In this document: piece after piece, positions 24,969 to 34,054 of the stretch
How positions within the stretch are numbered: the stretch's first letter is position 1
Layout: the number at the start of each line of letters is the position of its first letter
Origin: JAHDVS01 sp964370985
GTDB taxonomy: Bacteria > Actinomycetota > Thermoleophilia > Gaiellales > Gaiellaceae
NCBI GenBank assembly: GCA_964370985.1
Contig: CAYJLE010000002.1
Span: forward strand, 85,507 to 149,506
Direction: 5' to 3'
Length of the DNA stretch: 64,000 nt
The notes under the pieces: model-generated
The model's input: the letters and a program-made list of their open reading frames with translations, nothing else
Told to the model about the DNA's origin: nothing
Databases searched by the model: none
Made by a program: the position numbers and the translations under genes

Positions 24969-27126
24969 GCAAGACGCCTTCGAGCGGGCCCGCAACACCG
25001 TCGACGTGGACGTCGGCGGGACGTTCACCGACATGGTGATGGTCGTCGACGGGCGGACGGTCTTCCGGAAGGTCCCCACGACGCCGTACGACCTGTCGAT
25101 CTGCTTCATGCAGGTGATCGAGGAGGGTGCCGAGGAGCTCGGCACGGCGATCGAGGAGCTCGCCCCCCGGCTCGACGCGGTCCGCTACTCGACGACGGTG
25201 GCGATGAACCGGCTGATCGAGCGGGACGGGCCGAGGCTGGGGCTGGTCACGACGGAGGGTCACGAGGACGCGATCCTCATCGGCAGGGGCGCGCAGTGGA
25301 TCGACGGCAAGCGCCTCGACGAGCGTCGCGCTCTGCCGCTCCAGGAGAAGCCCGTGCCGCTCGTCCCCAGGGACATGATCGTGGGCGTCAGGGAGCGGAT
25401 CGACGGGCGTGGGCGCGTGATCCGGCCGCTCGACGCTGACGACGTGCGCCGCAAGGTGCGCCGTCTCGTCGACGGCGGCGCGCGGGGCTTCGTCGTGTCG
25501 CTGCTCTGGTCGTTCGTGAACGCCGAGCACGAGAAGCGGGTCAAGGAGATCATCCGGGAGGAATACCGCGACTACCACGTCGGCCACCTGCCGGTGATCC
25601 TGGCGAGCCAGGTCGTGAGCCGCCTGGGTGAGTACGGGCGCACGATGACGGCCGTGCTCGACGCCTACCTCCAGCGGGCGATGCGCGCAGAGCTGTCGGC
25701 GACCTGGGACAGACTTCGCGACGCCGGTTACGCGGGCCCGCTGTTCATGGTCCACAACTCGGGCGGCTGCGCGGACATCTTCAAGACCACGGCCGGCAGG
25801 ACCTACAACGGTGGCCCGGTCGCCGGGGTGATCGGGGCGAGCGACATAGCGCAGCGGATGGGTGCGAAGAACGTCGTCACCTCCGACGTGGGCGGGACGA
25901 GCTTCGACGTCGGGCTCGTCGTCGACCAGTCGGTCCGAAACTACGAGTTCAACCCGGTGATCGACTGCTGGATGGTCGCGATCACGATGCTCCAGTCGAT
26001 CTCGATCGGAGCGGGCGGCGGCTCGATCGCCTCGGTCAACGAGTCCCTGGGACGCCGGCTCGAGGTCGGCCCACGCAGCGCGGGCGCGTATCCGGGTCCG
26101 GTCGCCTACAACCTGGGCGGCACCGAGCCGACCGTCACCGACGCCGACCTGGTGCTCGGCTACATCAACCCGGACAACTTCTTCGGCGGGCGGATGCAGC
26201 TCGACCGGGAGGCGGCGGAGCGCTCGATCAGGGAACGGATCGCCGAGCCGCTCGGCCTGGACACGATCGAGGCTGCCGCGCTGATCCGCCGGATCATCGA
26301 CGACAAGATGGCCTCGGCGATCCGCAAGGAGGTCGTGCTGCGCGGCTACCGGCCGTCGGACTTCGTCGTCTTCGCGTTCGGCGGCGGCGGGCCGACGCAC
26401 GTGGCCGGCTACATGGACGAGATCCCGCGCGCGGTGATCTTCCCGTTCTCGCCGGTCTTCTGCGCGTACGGCAGCTCGATCATGGACGTCGTCCACGTCT
26501 ACGAGCGCTCGCACCGGATGATCCTGATCGAGTCGCTCAGCGAGCGGCCCACGGACGACTACGCCGCCTTCAACTCGATCGTCGAGCACCTCGTCAACGA
26601 GGCCCGCCGGGAGCTCGTCGCCGAGGGCTTCGATCCGGAGAAGGCAACGTTCGCGCTCGAGCTCGACATGCTCTACGGAGGCCAGATCCACGCGAAGCGG
26701 ACGTCGACGCCGCAGCTCTTCCTCGAGAGCGAGGAGGACGTCCACCGCCTCTACGACCACTTCGAGCGGGAGTTCTCAGAGGCGTTCAGCCCGCTGATCG
26801 TGAACAAGCCGGGCGGCGTCTACATCGACACGTTCGTGCTCAAGGTCGCGGTCCCCGGGCAGCGGCTCCAGCTGGAGCCGATCGCGGCGAACGGGCGCGG
26901 CACGCCGGCGCCGAAGGGCACCCGCAACGCCTGGTGGCCCGAGGCCGGCGGGTTCGAGGAGACGCCGGTGCTCGACCTCGAGCCGCTCCTGCGCTCGCGC
27001 GGGACGCTCGAGGGGCCGGCGCTCGTCGAGTCCCCGTACACGACCGTCGTCGTGCCGCCCGGGAAGCGCTTCTCGGTCGACGAGCTCGGCCTCGGCGTCC
27101 TCGAGTCGATCGTCCAGGGAGGCTAG
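24952..27126 (+). CDS. ApcC-like carboxylase subunit (HyuA/hydantoinase A family)
   Basis: A 724-residue hydantoinase A-family protein with VDVDVGGTFTDMV (about residues 15-27), YSTTVAMNRLIERDGP and the second phosphate motif TSDVGGTSFDVG (about 310-321). It is a paralogue of the 22577 gene, as ApcA and ApcC are of each other. TTG at 24952 was chosen because an AGGGAGA ribosome site lies just upstream and the conserved N-terminus follows; this gives a 17-base overlap with the zinc-subunit gene. An ATG further upstream (24877) would add unrelated residues. Expected to bind ATP in the carboxylase core. Confidence 0.75.
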   Translation: MSTTAEQDAFERARNTVDVDVGGTFTDMVMVVDGRTVFRKVPTTPYDLSICFMQVIEEGAEELGTAIEELAPRLDAVRYSTTVAMNRLIERDGPRLGLVTTEGHEDAILIGRGAQWIDGKRLDERRALPLQEKPVPLVPRDMIVGVRERIDGRGRVIRPLDADDVRRKVRRLVDGGARGFVVSLLWSFVNAEHEKRVKEIIREEYRDYHVGHLPVILASQVVSRLGEYGRTMTAVLDAYLQRAMRAELSATWDRLRDAGYAGPLFMVHNSGGCADIFKTTAGRTYNGGPVAGVIGASDIAQRMGAKNVVTSDVGGTSFDVGLVVDQSVRNYEFNPVIDCWMVAITMLQSISIGAGGGSIASVNESLGRRLEVGPRSAGAYPGPVAYNLGGTEPTVTDADLVLGYINPDNFFGGRMQLDREAAERSIRERIAEPLGLDTIEAAALIRRIIDDKMASAIRKEVVLRGYRPSDFVVFAFGGGGPTHVAGYMDEIPRAVIFPFSPVFCAYGSSIMDVVHVYERSHRMILIESLSERPTDDYAAFNSIVEHLVNEARRELVAEGFDPEKATFALELDMLYGGQIHAKRTSTPQLFLESEEDVHRLYDHFEREFSEAFSPLIVNKPGGVYIDTFVLKVAVPGQRLQLEPIAANGRGTPAPKGTRNAWWPEAGGFEETPVLDLEPLLRSRGTLEGPALVESPYTTVVVPPGKRFSVDELGLGVLESIVQGG

Positions 27127-29187
27127 ATGCCCGTTCCGTCCGCAGAAGAGAAGCTCGCGCTGCTCCGGGTGGAGCCGCCGACGCCCGACGAGCTGGCGGC
27201 GCTCGAGACGCTGCGGCCGGGCGACTACGAGATCGGCTTCCAGCGCACCAACGACATCGTCGACGAGGCGCTCGAGCTGTTCGAGCGCTCCTGCCGCTCG
27301 AGCATGGGCATCGCGGGCGACGTGATGGTCGCGCTGTTCACGGCGCAGGGCGACCTTGTCAACGGGGTCTCCGGGACGTACCTGCACGCGATCATCCAGC
27401 CGGTCATCATCAAGTTCATTCTCCGCAACTACGCGGAGAATCCCGGGATTGCCGACGGGGACGTGTTCGTCGCGAACGACGCGCTGTACGGCGGCATCCA
27501 CAACCCTGACTTCGTCGCGGTGATGCCGATCTTCTACGGCGAGCGGCTGCTCGGCTGGGCCGGCGCCGCGAACCACACGACCGAGACCGGCGCGGTCGAG
27601 CCCGGCGGTCAGCCCGTCTCGGCGACCTCCCGCTTCATGGAGGGCCTGAACCTGCCGCCGGTCCGCGTCGGCCAGAACTTCCGGATCTCGAAGGACTGGC
27701 TCGAGGTCTTCAACGCCTTCGGGATCCGGGCCCCGCAGATGGTCACGACGGACATGACCGCCCGCGCGACCGCGGCCGACCGGGCCCGGCGGCGCGTCGT
27801 CGAGCTCGCCGACCGTGAAGGCCCCGACTTCGTCGTCGGGCTGTTTCGCAAGATGCTCGAGGTCGCCGAGGAGGGCGCGCGCAAGCGGATCTCCTCCTGG
27901 CCGGACGGGAAGTTCCGGGCCGTCGCGTTCGCCGACTCGATCGGCCCCGAGGTGGGGCTCGTGCGCTCGGCGAGCCTCGAGCTGACGAAGGACGGCGACC
28001 GGCTCATCCTCGACTTCGAGGGCACCTCGCCGGAGACGCCGAGCTCCTACAACGCGCACGTGACGGCGGCCCTCGGCCACCTCGCCAACTACGTCTACTC
28101 CTACATCTTCTACGACCTGCCGATCTCGAGCGCGACGTTCGCCCCGATCGAGTGCCGCTTCCCCAAGGGAACGCTGCTCAACCCCGACGACCGGGCGGCC
28201 ACGTCGAACTCCGTGATGATCTCGACGGGGATCATGAGCGCGGCGCCGGCCGTGTTCTCGAAGATCATGTTCTGCACCCAGGACCGGGAGCGCGTCTCCG
28301 CCTCGGCCGCCAACGCCGGCTGTGGCAACGTGATCGCCGGGCGCAGCCAGTGGGGCCTGCCCATCGCCGACCTGCTCGCCTACGCGCTCAATACGGACGG
28401 CCAGGGCGGCCGCACGTGGGCGCCCGGGATGAACGCGGCGCACTTCTCCTGGTGCCCGTTCGGGCGGGCGCCGGACGTCGAGCTGATGGAGAACGAGTTC
28501 CCGGTGCTGATCCCCGTCTCGTCGCACCTGATCGACTCGGGCGGCCACGGGATGCACCGCGGCGGCTGCGGCACCGTCCAGATCTGGGTCGCCCACCAGT
28601 CGGCACCGGTCTTCCACATGTGCCTCGCCGACAACTCGAAGATCCAGACCGCCCAGGGACTGTTCGGCGGCTACGGACCCTGTGCCATGCCCGGCCTGAG
28701 CGCGCGGCACACGAGGATGATCGACCGGCTGGGCGAGGACGGCTGCGAGCTCGAGCTCGGGTTCGAGTCGCTGCTCGAGGACGTCAGCGAGAAGGGCCAG
28801 CTCGACATCGAGTTCATGGCGCGCACGACGAGGGCGTTCGACGAGGGCGATGTGATCTCGTTCGTGCTCTCCGGCGGCGGCGCCGGCTACGGCGACCCGC
28901 TCGACGCCGATCCCGAGGAGGTGCTCCGGGGCCTGGCCGAGGGCTCGATCTCGGCCTGGTCGGTCGACGCGATCTACCGGGTCGCCTACGACCCGGAGTC
29001 CGGCAAGGTCGACGAGGAGGAGACGCGGCGGCGGCGAGACGAGGAGCGCAAGGCCCGGCTCGAGCGTGGGCGGCCGTGGGACGAGTTCATCGGCGGGTGG
29101 TCCGCGAAGCGGCCGCCCGAGGAGATCCTCACCTGGTTCGGGAGCTGGCCCGACGGCAAGCAAGTCAATCCGATCATCCGCCACTGA
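27127..29187 (+). CDS. ApcD-like carboxylase subunit (HyuB/hydantoinase B family)
   Basis: A 686-residue hydantoinase B-family protein starting right after the preceding stop. Typical blocks are SSMGIAGDVMVALFTAQGDLV near residue 60, DVFVANDALYGGIHNPDF (about 113-130), GAANHTTETGAVEPGG and the C-terminal SGGGAGYGDPL. In acetone and acetophenone carboxylases this subunit carries the carboxylation site. It completes the four-subunit set. A fifth subunit like ApcE, needed by the acetophenone enzyme, is not visible in the window. Confidence 0.77.
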   Translation: MPVPSAEEKLALLRVEPPTPDELAALETLRPGDYEIGFQRTNDIVDEALELFERSCRSSMGIAGDVMVALFTAQGDLVNGVSGTYLHAIIQPVIIKFILRNYAENPGIADGDVFVANDALYGGIHNPDFVAVMPIFYGERLLGWAGAANHTTETGAVEPGGQPVSATSRFMEGLNLPPVRVGQNFRISKDWLEVFNAFGIRAPQMVTTDMTARATAADRARRRVVELADREGPDFVVGLFRKMLEVAEEGARKRISSWPDGKFRAVAFADSIGPEVGLVRSASLELTKDGDRLILDFEGTSPETPSSYNAHVTAALGHLANYVYSYIFYDLPISSATFAPIECRFPKGTLLNPDDRAATSNSVMISTGIMSAAPAVFSKIMFCTQDRERVSASAANAGCGNVIAGRSQWGLPIADLLAYALNTDGQGGRTWAPGMNAAHFSWCPFGRAPDVELMENEFPVLIPVSSHLIDSGGHGMHRGGCGTVQIWVAHQSAPVFHMCLADNSKIQTAQGLFGGYGPCAMPGLSARHTRMIDRLGEDGCELELGFESLLEDVSEKGQLDIEFMARTTRAFDEGDVISFVLSGGGAGYGDPLDADPEEVLRGLAEGSISAWSVDAIYRVAYDPESGKVDEEETRRRRDEERKARLERGRPWDEFIGGWSAKRPPEEILTWFGSWPDGKQVNPIIRH

Positions 29188-29197
29188 GGCCGACGCG

Positions 29198-29731
29198 ATG
29201 ACAACCCCGACGGCGCGACCCGAGCGGACGAGCCGGCGCTCCGGCCCGGGCTCCTTCCGCGCGCGCCTGCCCCGCCGCGCCGCCGCGCCGGAGAGCGTGC
29301 CCGAGGGCCTCCTCGTCGTCGAAGGTGTCGTGAAGTCCTTCGGCGGGGTGACCGCGGTGAACGACGTCTCGCTGCGGGTTGACGGCGGTGAGGTGCTCGG
29401 CGTGATCGGCCCGAACGGGGCCGGCAAGAGCACGCTGCTCAAGCTCGTCTCCGGGGAGCTGTCGCCGGACCGCGGCCGCATCTGGCTCGACGGGCAGCGG
29501 ATCGACGGGCTCCCGAACAACCGGGTCGCCCGGCTCGGGATCGGCCTCGCCTACCAGATCCCGCAGCCGTTCCACAAGCTGACGGTGCGCCAGAACATCG
29601 AGGTCGCCGCGCTCGCGCGCGGAAGCGGGCGCTCCGGCCGGGTGGACGAGGTGCTCGACCTGTCGGGCCTCGCCGACCGGGCCGACCGCCCGGCCGGCTC
29701 GCTGGCGCTGCTCGACCTGAAGCGGCTCTAG
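29198..29731 (+). pseudogene. LivG half of a LivG-LivF fusion, cut by an in-frame TAG
   Basis: The 177-residue product has Walker A GPNGAGKST (about residues 70-78), the Q-loop YQIPQPF and LLDLKRL, then stops at TAG 29729-29731. The same frame continues with LGRTLALEPRLLLLDEVGAG, the Walker B region, without any further stop to 30772. Related ATPases read KRLELARALA at this point, including the one at 52934, so a GAG glutamate codon has apparently become TAG. Either the gene is inactivated in the ATPase for branched-chain-type uptake, or the base is a sequencing or assembly error. Read through, the two halves form a single 524-residue dual ATPase. Confidence 0.75.
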
Positions 29732-29794
29732 CTCGGGCGCACGCTCGCGCTCGAGCCGAGGCTCCTGCTGCTCGACGAGGTCGGCGCGGGGCTC

Positions 29795-30772
29795 GTGCGC
29801 GCCGAGCTCGAGCTGATGATCGAGCTCGTCCGCAGGACCCACGAGGCCGGCGTGACGGTCGTCGTCGTCGAGCACGTCGAGCAGGTGATCCGGGAGCTCG
29901 CGTCGCGGGTGGTCGTGATGGACTGGGGCCGCGTCATCACCGAGGGAGCCCCCGAGGCCGTCGCGGCCGACCAGCGCGTGCGCGAGCTCTACCTCGGTCG
30001 CCGGCCCGAGGAGGCCACCTCGACAGCGAAGGCGACCGCGGCTCCGGCTGCCGGGCGCGCACCCCTGCTCGAGCTCCACGGGGTCGACGCCGGCTACGGC
30101 GGCGCGCTCGCGCTCAGGGGCATCGACCTCGAGCTCGGCGAGGGCGAGGTCGTCGCGGTTCTCGGCGCCAACGGCGCCGGCAAGACCACGCTCGCGAACG
30201 TCGTCTCGGGCGCTCGCCCGGCGCGCTCGGGCCGTCTCGTCTTCGGCGGCACCGAGATCACGCGCCTGCGCGTGCACGAGCGGGTCGAGCTCGGCATCGC
30301 CCTCTGTCACGAGGGTCGGCGGCTGTTCCCCGAGCTGAGCGTCGGCGAGAACCTGAGCGTCGGCGCCTACTCCCGGCGAGCACGTCAGGCGACCGCCTCG
30401 TCGCGCGAGCGCGTGCTCGAGATCTTCCCGCTGCTCGGCGAGATCCTCGGGCAGCGCGCCGGGACGCTCTCCGGCGGCCAGCAGCAGATGCTCGCGATCG
30501 GGCGGGCGCTGATGGCCGCACCGAGGCTCCTGATCCTCGACGAGGCCTCGATCGGCCTCGCCCCGGTCGTCGTCGAGCAGCTCTTCCAGGCCGTCGCTGC
30601 GATCAACGAGGCGGGGATCTCCGTGCTCGTGATCGAGCAGCACGTCCACCGCAGCCTCGCGATCGCAGATCGCGTCCACGTCCTGGATCACGGATCGATT
30701 TCCTTCTCCGGGACACCCGCGCTCCTGCAACAGGATGCGACTCTGTGGGAGGTGTATTTTGGCGTGAAATAG
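29795..30772 (+). CDS. LivF-type ATP-binding protein, with the tail of the broken LivG domain
   Basis: This open frame is the continuation of the interrupted fusion; GTG 29795 is only the first start codon after the stop. Residues about 1-75 are the end of the LivG ATPase domain (VVVVEHVEQVIRELA). From about 90 a complete LivF ATPase follows: Walker A GANGAGKTT (about 127), signature LSGGQQQML (about 228), Walker B LLILDEASIGLAP (about 248) and an H-loop. It would energise the Liv permeases at 32214 and 33077. If the TAG is real, the heterodimer lacks a functional LivG partner unless the 52934 protein substitutes. Confidence 0.78.
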   Translation: MRAELELMIELVRRTHEAGVTVVVVEHVEQVIRELASRVVVMDWGRVITEGAPEAVAADQRVRELYLGRRPEEATSTAKATAAPAAGRAPLLELHGVDAGYGGALALRGIDLELGEGEVVAVLGANGAGKTTLANVVSGARPARSGRLVFGGTEITRLRVHERVELGIALCHEGRRLFPELSVGENLSVGAYSRRARQATASSRERVLEIFPLLGEILGQRAGTLSGGQQQMLAIGRALMAAPRLLILDEASIGLAPVVVEQLFQAVAAINEAGISVLVIEQHVHRSLAIADRVHVLDHGSISFSGTPALLQQDATLWEVYFGVK

Positions 30773-30855
30773 GGCCCGGGTTTATCGCGCCTGAGGTTAG
30801 CAGGGGACATGCCTCGACGCTTCGTATTTCTCAACGGAGTAGAGGAGGAGAAATC

Positions 30856-32169
30856 ATGGCATTGAGACGAAGACTGGCACTTGTGCTCGTGCTCTTGCTC
30901 GTATCCGCGCTCGCGGTCGCCGCCGCCGGCTGCGGCGGGGACTCCGGCGAGGAGGCGACACCCACGACCGAGGCTCCGGCCACGGAGGCTCCCGAGACGG
31001 AGGCCCCGGCGACGACCGAGGCGCCCGCGACGACCGAAGCGCCAGCCACCGGCGAGCCGATCGTGATCGGTAGCACCCTGCCCCTGAGCGGCCCGCTGGC
31101 GACGCTGGGCGGCCTCGTCCAGGAGGGGATCGCGACCGCGATCGCCGACGTGAACGCCGCGGGCGGCATCGACATCGGCGGCACGACGCACGAGCTCGTG
31201 CACGAGGTGCTCGACAACCAGAGCGACCCGAACCTGGCCACGCAGCAGGCGCGGGCGCTCGTCGAGGAGAAGGGCGCGGTCGCGCTGCTCGGCTCGTTCA
31301 CGCCGCCGCTCTCGATCCCGATCTCGAACGTCGCCGACCAGCTCCAGGTACCGGCGATCTTCACGAACACCCCCGTCCAGGCCTGGCTGGCCGCCAACCC
31401 CGATGGCTGGAAGTTTGCCTGGGACATGTTCGTGGACGAGAACCAGCAGACCCAGCTCGTGTACGAGGCCGCCGATCGGGCGGAGACGAACAAGAAGGTG
31501 GCGCTGTTCACGGATACCGAGGACGACGGCATCGTGATGGGCGCCCTCTGGGAGCAGTTCGCGCCCGAGTGGGGGTACGAGGTCGTCTACCGGGCCAACT
31601 TCCCGGTCGGGACGACCGACTACAAGTCGTTCATCGAGGAGGCCAAGGCCGCCGAGGCCGAGATCGTGGTGGCGCAGATGATCCCGCCAGACGGTCTCGC
31701 GCTCTGGAACCAGATGAAGGCGCTCGGCTTCGCCCCCAAGGTCGCCCAGTGCGAGAAGTGCGCCCACTTCGCCGGCTGGCCGATCGAGCTGGGCGAGCTC
31801 GGCGAGGGCACGCTCATGTTCGGCTGGTGGGATCCCGCCGAGGCGAACCCCGGCACCGACCACATGATGGAGGTGTTCGGCGCCAAGTACGGCGAGACGA
31901 CCGAGCTCGAGACCACGGTCACGAACTACGCGGTCGCGACGGTGCTCTTCGACGCGATCGCGCGGGCGGGCTCCGCCGACCCGGTCGCGATCAACGAGGC
32001 GCTCGCGGCCACCGACTTCGCGTCCGTGGTCGGTCAGGTCGCGTTCGAGTCGAACGCCTTCGTGATTCCCGCGTTCGAGCGCCAGTGGCAGGGCTCGGCG
32101 CAGGTCCGGGTGACGCCCGCGGACCATCCGGCCGTGGCGCCGTTCGTGGCGCCGCTCCCGGGTTTCTAG
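30856..32169 (+). CDS. Liv-type substrate-binding lipoprotein
   Basis: A 437-residue periplasmic-binding-protein-type lipoprotein. The signal peptide MALRRRLALVLVLLLV ends in a lipobox before Cys26 (AAAGC). A Thr/Ala/Pro/Glu-rich linker of about 35 residues follows, then the type I binding fold from IVIGSTLPLSGPLATLGG (about residue 70). AGAGGAGGAG directly upstream of ATG 30856 is a strong ribosome site. This is the capture protein of the transporter in the carboxylase operon, so its ligand may be the compound to be carboxylated or a related aromatic acid; this is inferred from position. Confidence 0.88.
   Translation: MALRRRLALVLVLLLVSALAVAAAGCGGDSGEEATPTTEAPATEAPETEAPATTEAPATTEAPATGEPIVIGSTLPLSGPLATLGGLVQEGIATAIADVNAAGGIDIGGTTHELVHEVLDNQSDPNLATQQARALVEEKGAVALLGSFTPPLSIPISNVADQLQVPAIFTNTPVQAWLAANPDGWKFAWDMFVDENQQTQLVYEAADRAETNKKVALFTDTEDDGIVMGALWEQFAPEWGYEVVYRANFPVGTTDYKSFIEEAKAAEAEIVVAQMIPPDGLALWNQMKALGFAPKVAQCEKCAHFAGWPIELGELGEGTLMFGWWDPAEANPGTDHMMEVFGAKYGETTELETTVTNYAVATVLFDAIARAGSADPVAINEALAATDFASVVGQVAFESNAFVIPAFERQWQGSAQVRVTPADHPAVAPFVAPLPGF
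30961..31050 (+). repeat. Degenerate tandem repeat coding the lipoprotein linker
   Basis: Repeated units encode variations of TEAPAT (for example ATEAPETEAPATTEAPATT), tethering the binding domain to the membrane lipid. The repeats are imperfect at DNA level. A similar but non-identical Thr/Ala-rich linker occurs in the second binding protein at 51496. Confidence 0.7.
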
Positions 32170-32213
32170 GGCGGGCGCGGTAGAGGTCGGGTGGTGACGA
32201 GGGAAGCGAGGTC

Positions 32214-33080
32214 GTGATCTCCGTCTCGACGTTCGTGAACGGGATCCTCCTGGGCGGGCTGTACGCCGTCATCGCGCTGGGGCTGTCTCTGATCTTCGGC
32301 GTGATGCGGCTCGTCAACCTCGCTCACGGGGCCTTCGTGATCGGCGGGGGCTACCTCTCCTACCTCGTCACCACCCACCTCGGTCTCGATCCGCTCGTCT
32401 CGCTCGTCCTGGTTGCCCCGGCGCTCTTCGTCGCCGGGTACGTGGCGCAGCGGGCGGTCTTCACGCGCCTCGTCCTGCGCGGCACGGAGCCTGCGATGGT
32501 CGCCACGTTCGGCCTGATGCTGCTCGGGCACGGTGCCTACACGGTCGCGTTCTCGAGCAACCCGAAGACGCTCTCGACCGGCTACTCGAACACGGGCTTC
32601 GACGTCCTCGGCGTCCGGCTTCGGCTCGTCGACGTGGTCGGGCTCGCGTTCGGGATCGTGCTCACCCTGGCCGTCTGGGCCTGGCTGCAGAAGACGCGCT
32701 CAGGGGTCGCCGTTCGCGCGGCGGCGATCGACCCGGGCGCGGCGGAGACGGTCGGCATCGACGTCGCGAGGATGTACGCGCTCGCGGCCGGCGTCGCCGG
32801 GGCGCTCGCGGCTGTCGCCGGTGTGATCGTCGGGATCGGCTACTCGTTCACCCCGACCGGCGGGATCGCCTACCTGACGATCGGGTTCACGGTCGTCGTG
32901 CTCGGCGGGATCGGCTCGGTCGTCGGGACGTTCTTCGCCGCGCTCGTGATCGGGTTGGCGCAGAGCATCGGCGGGGCCATCTTCGGCCCGGTCTACCAGC
33001 TTCTCTGCGTCTACGCGCTGTTCGTGATCCTGCTCGCGGTGCGCCCGCAGGGCCTCTTCACGAGGCGGGCGCACGCGTGA
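32214..33080 (+). CDS. livH: Branched-chain-type ABC permease LivH
   Basis: A 288-residue membrane protein with the LivH N-terminus NGILLGGLYAVIALGLSLIFGVMRLVNLAHG (read as two adjacent blocks) and about eight hydrophobic helices, ending VRPQGLFTRRAHA. GIGSVVGTFFAALVIG near residue 235 is the usual cytoplasmic coupling region. GTG start, 44 bases after the binding protein. It pairs with the overlapping LivM gene. Confidence 0.9.
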   Translation: MISVSTFVNGILLGGLYAVIALGLSLIFGVMRLVNLAHGAFVIGGGYLSYLVTTHLGLDPLVSLVLVAPALFVAGYVAQRAVFTRLVLRGTEPAMVATFGLMLLGHGAYTVAFSSNPKTLSTGYSNTGFDVLGVRLRLVDVVGLAFGIVLTLAVWAWLQKTRSGVAVRAAAIDPGAAETVGIDVARMYALAAGVAGALAAVAGVIVGIGYSFTPTGGIAYLTIGFTVVVLGGIGSVVGTFFAALVIGLAQSIGGAIFGPVYQLLCVYALFVILLAVRPQGLFTRRAHA

Positions 33081-34054
33081 AGGCAGGGCCGGGGCGGAAG
33101 CCCCTTCGGGGGAGGACGGCCGCGGTCGCGCTCGGCGCGGCCGGCGCGATCGCGGCGTTGAGCATCGTTCCGAGCGCGGGCTCCGCGTCCGCCCGAACGA
33201 CCCTGACGACGCTCCTTCTCTACGCTGCCCTCGCGCAGGCCTGGAACCTGGTGGGCGGCTACGCGGGCCAGCTCTCGCTGGGCCACTCGGTCTTCGTCGG
33301 GGCGGGCGGGTACACGACGGCGATGCTCCTGATCGAGACCGAGGCTCCCATGGCCGTAGCGCTGATCCTGTCCGCCGCCGTCGGCGCGGTGCTCGCGCTC
33401 GCCATCTCGGTCGTGCTGGTGCGCCTGCGAGAGGCGTACGTCGCGATCGGGACTCTCGCGGTCGCGCTCGCGTTCCTCGCCTGGATGGTGACCTGGGAGT
33501 ACACCGGCGGCAGCCGGGGCCTGAACATCCCGCTGGGCGAGCTGCCCGCGCTCGACACGATCTACTACGCGGCGCTCGCATGCGTGGTCGTGGGGTCGCT
33601 GATCGCCTGGTGGCTCGAGCACAGCGCGTTCGGGCTCCGCGTGATGGCGGTGCGAGACAACGAGGCGGGCGCGCGCGCCGTCGGCGTCGACGGCACCGCC
33701 GTCAAGGCGACCGTGATGGTGGTCAGCGGCGCGCTGACCGCCGTGGTCGGCGCGGTCGTCGCGTTCAACCAGATCGCCCTCGTCCCCGAGAACTTCTTCG
33801 GGCTCCAGTGGGTGATCAACATGATCATCATGACGATCATCGGCGGGATGGGCACCGTGGCCGGCCCGCTGATCGGCGCCGGGGTCGTCTACTACGGGAT
33901 CCAGAAGCAGCTCGAGAGCCAGCCGGAGATCGCCGTCACCCTCACGGGCGCGCTCGTGATCGTCGTCATCGCTCTCGCGCCCGCGGGGATCTGGGGCGCC
34001 CTGAAGCGGGCCACCGGGCTGGCAGCCGGCGCGTTGCGCGCGCGACGGGCGTGA
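33077..34054 (+). CDS. livM: Branched-chain-type ABC permease LivM
   Basis: A 325-residue permease with about ten hydrophobic segments. AWNLVGGYAGQLSLGHSVF (about residues 55-73) and MAVRDNEAGARAVGVD (about 190-205) are signature blocks of LivM, and IIGGMGTVAGPLIGAG is the EAA-like loop. GTG overlaps the LivH stop by four bases. The transporter family imports branched amino acids but often also aromatic acids. Confidence 0.9.
   Translation: MKAGPGRKPLRGRTAAVALGAAGAIAALSIVPSAGSASARTTLTTLLLYAALAQAWNLVGGYAGQLSLGHSVFVGAGGYTTAMLLIETEAPMAVALILSAAVGAVLALAISVVLVRLREAYVAIGTLAVALAFLAWMVTWEYTGGSRGLNIPLGELPALDTIYYAALACVVVGSLIAWWLEHSAFGLRVMAVRDNEAGARAVGVDGTAVKATVMVVSGALTAVVGAVVAFNQIALVPENFFGLQWVINMIIMTIIGGMGTVAGPLIGAGVVYYGIQKQLESQPEIAVTLTGALVIVVIALAPAGIWGALKRATGLAAGALRARRA

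Noticed and set aside
29729..29731. TAG as a programmed pyrrolysine or readthrough codon
   Set aside because: No pyrrolysine machinery is seen and the homologous position is an ordinary glutamate, so mutation or error is simpler.
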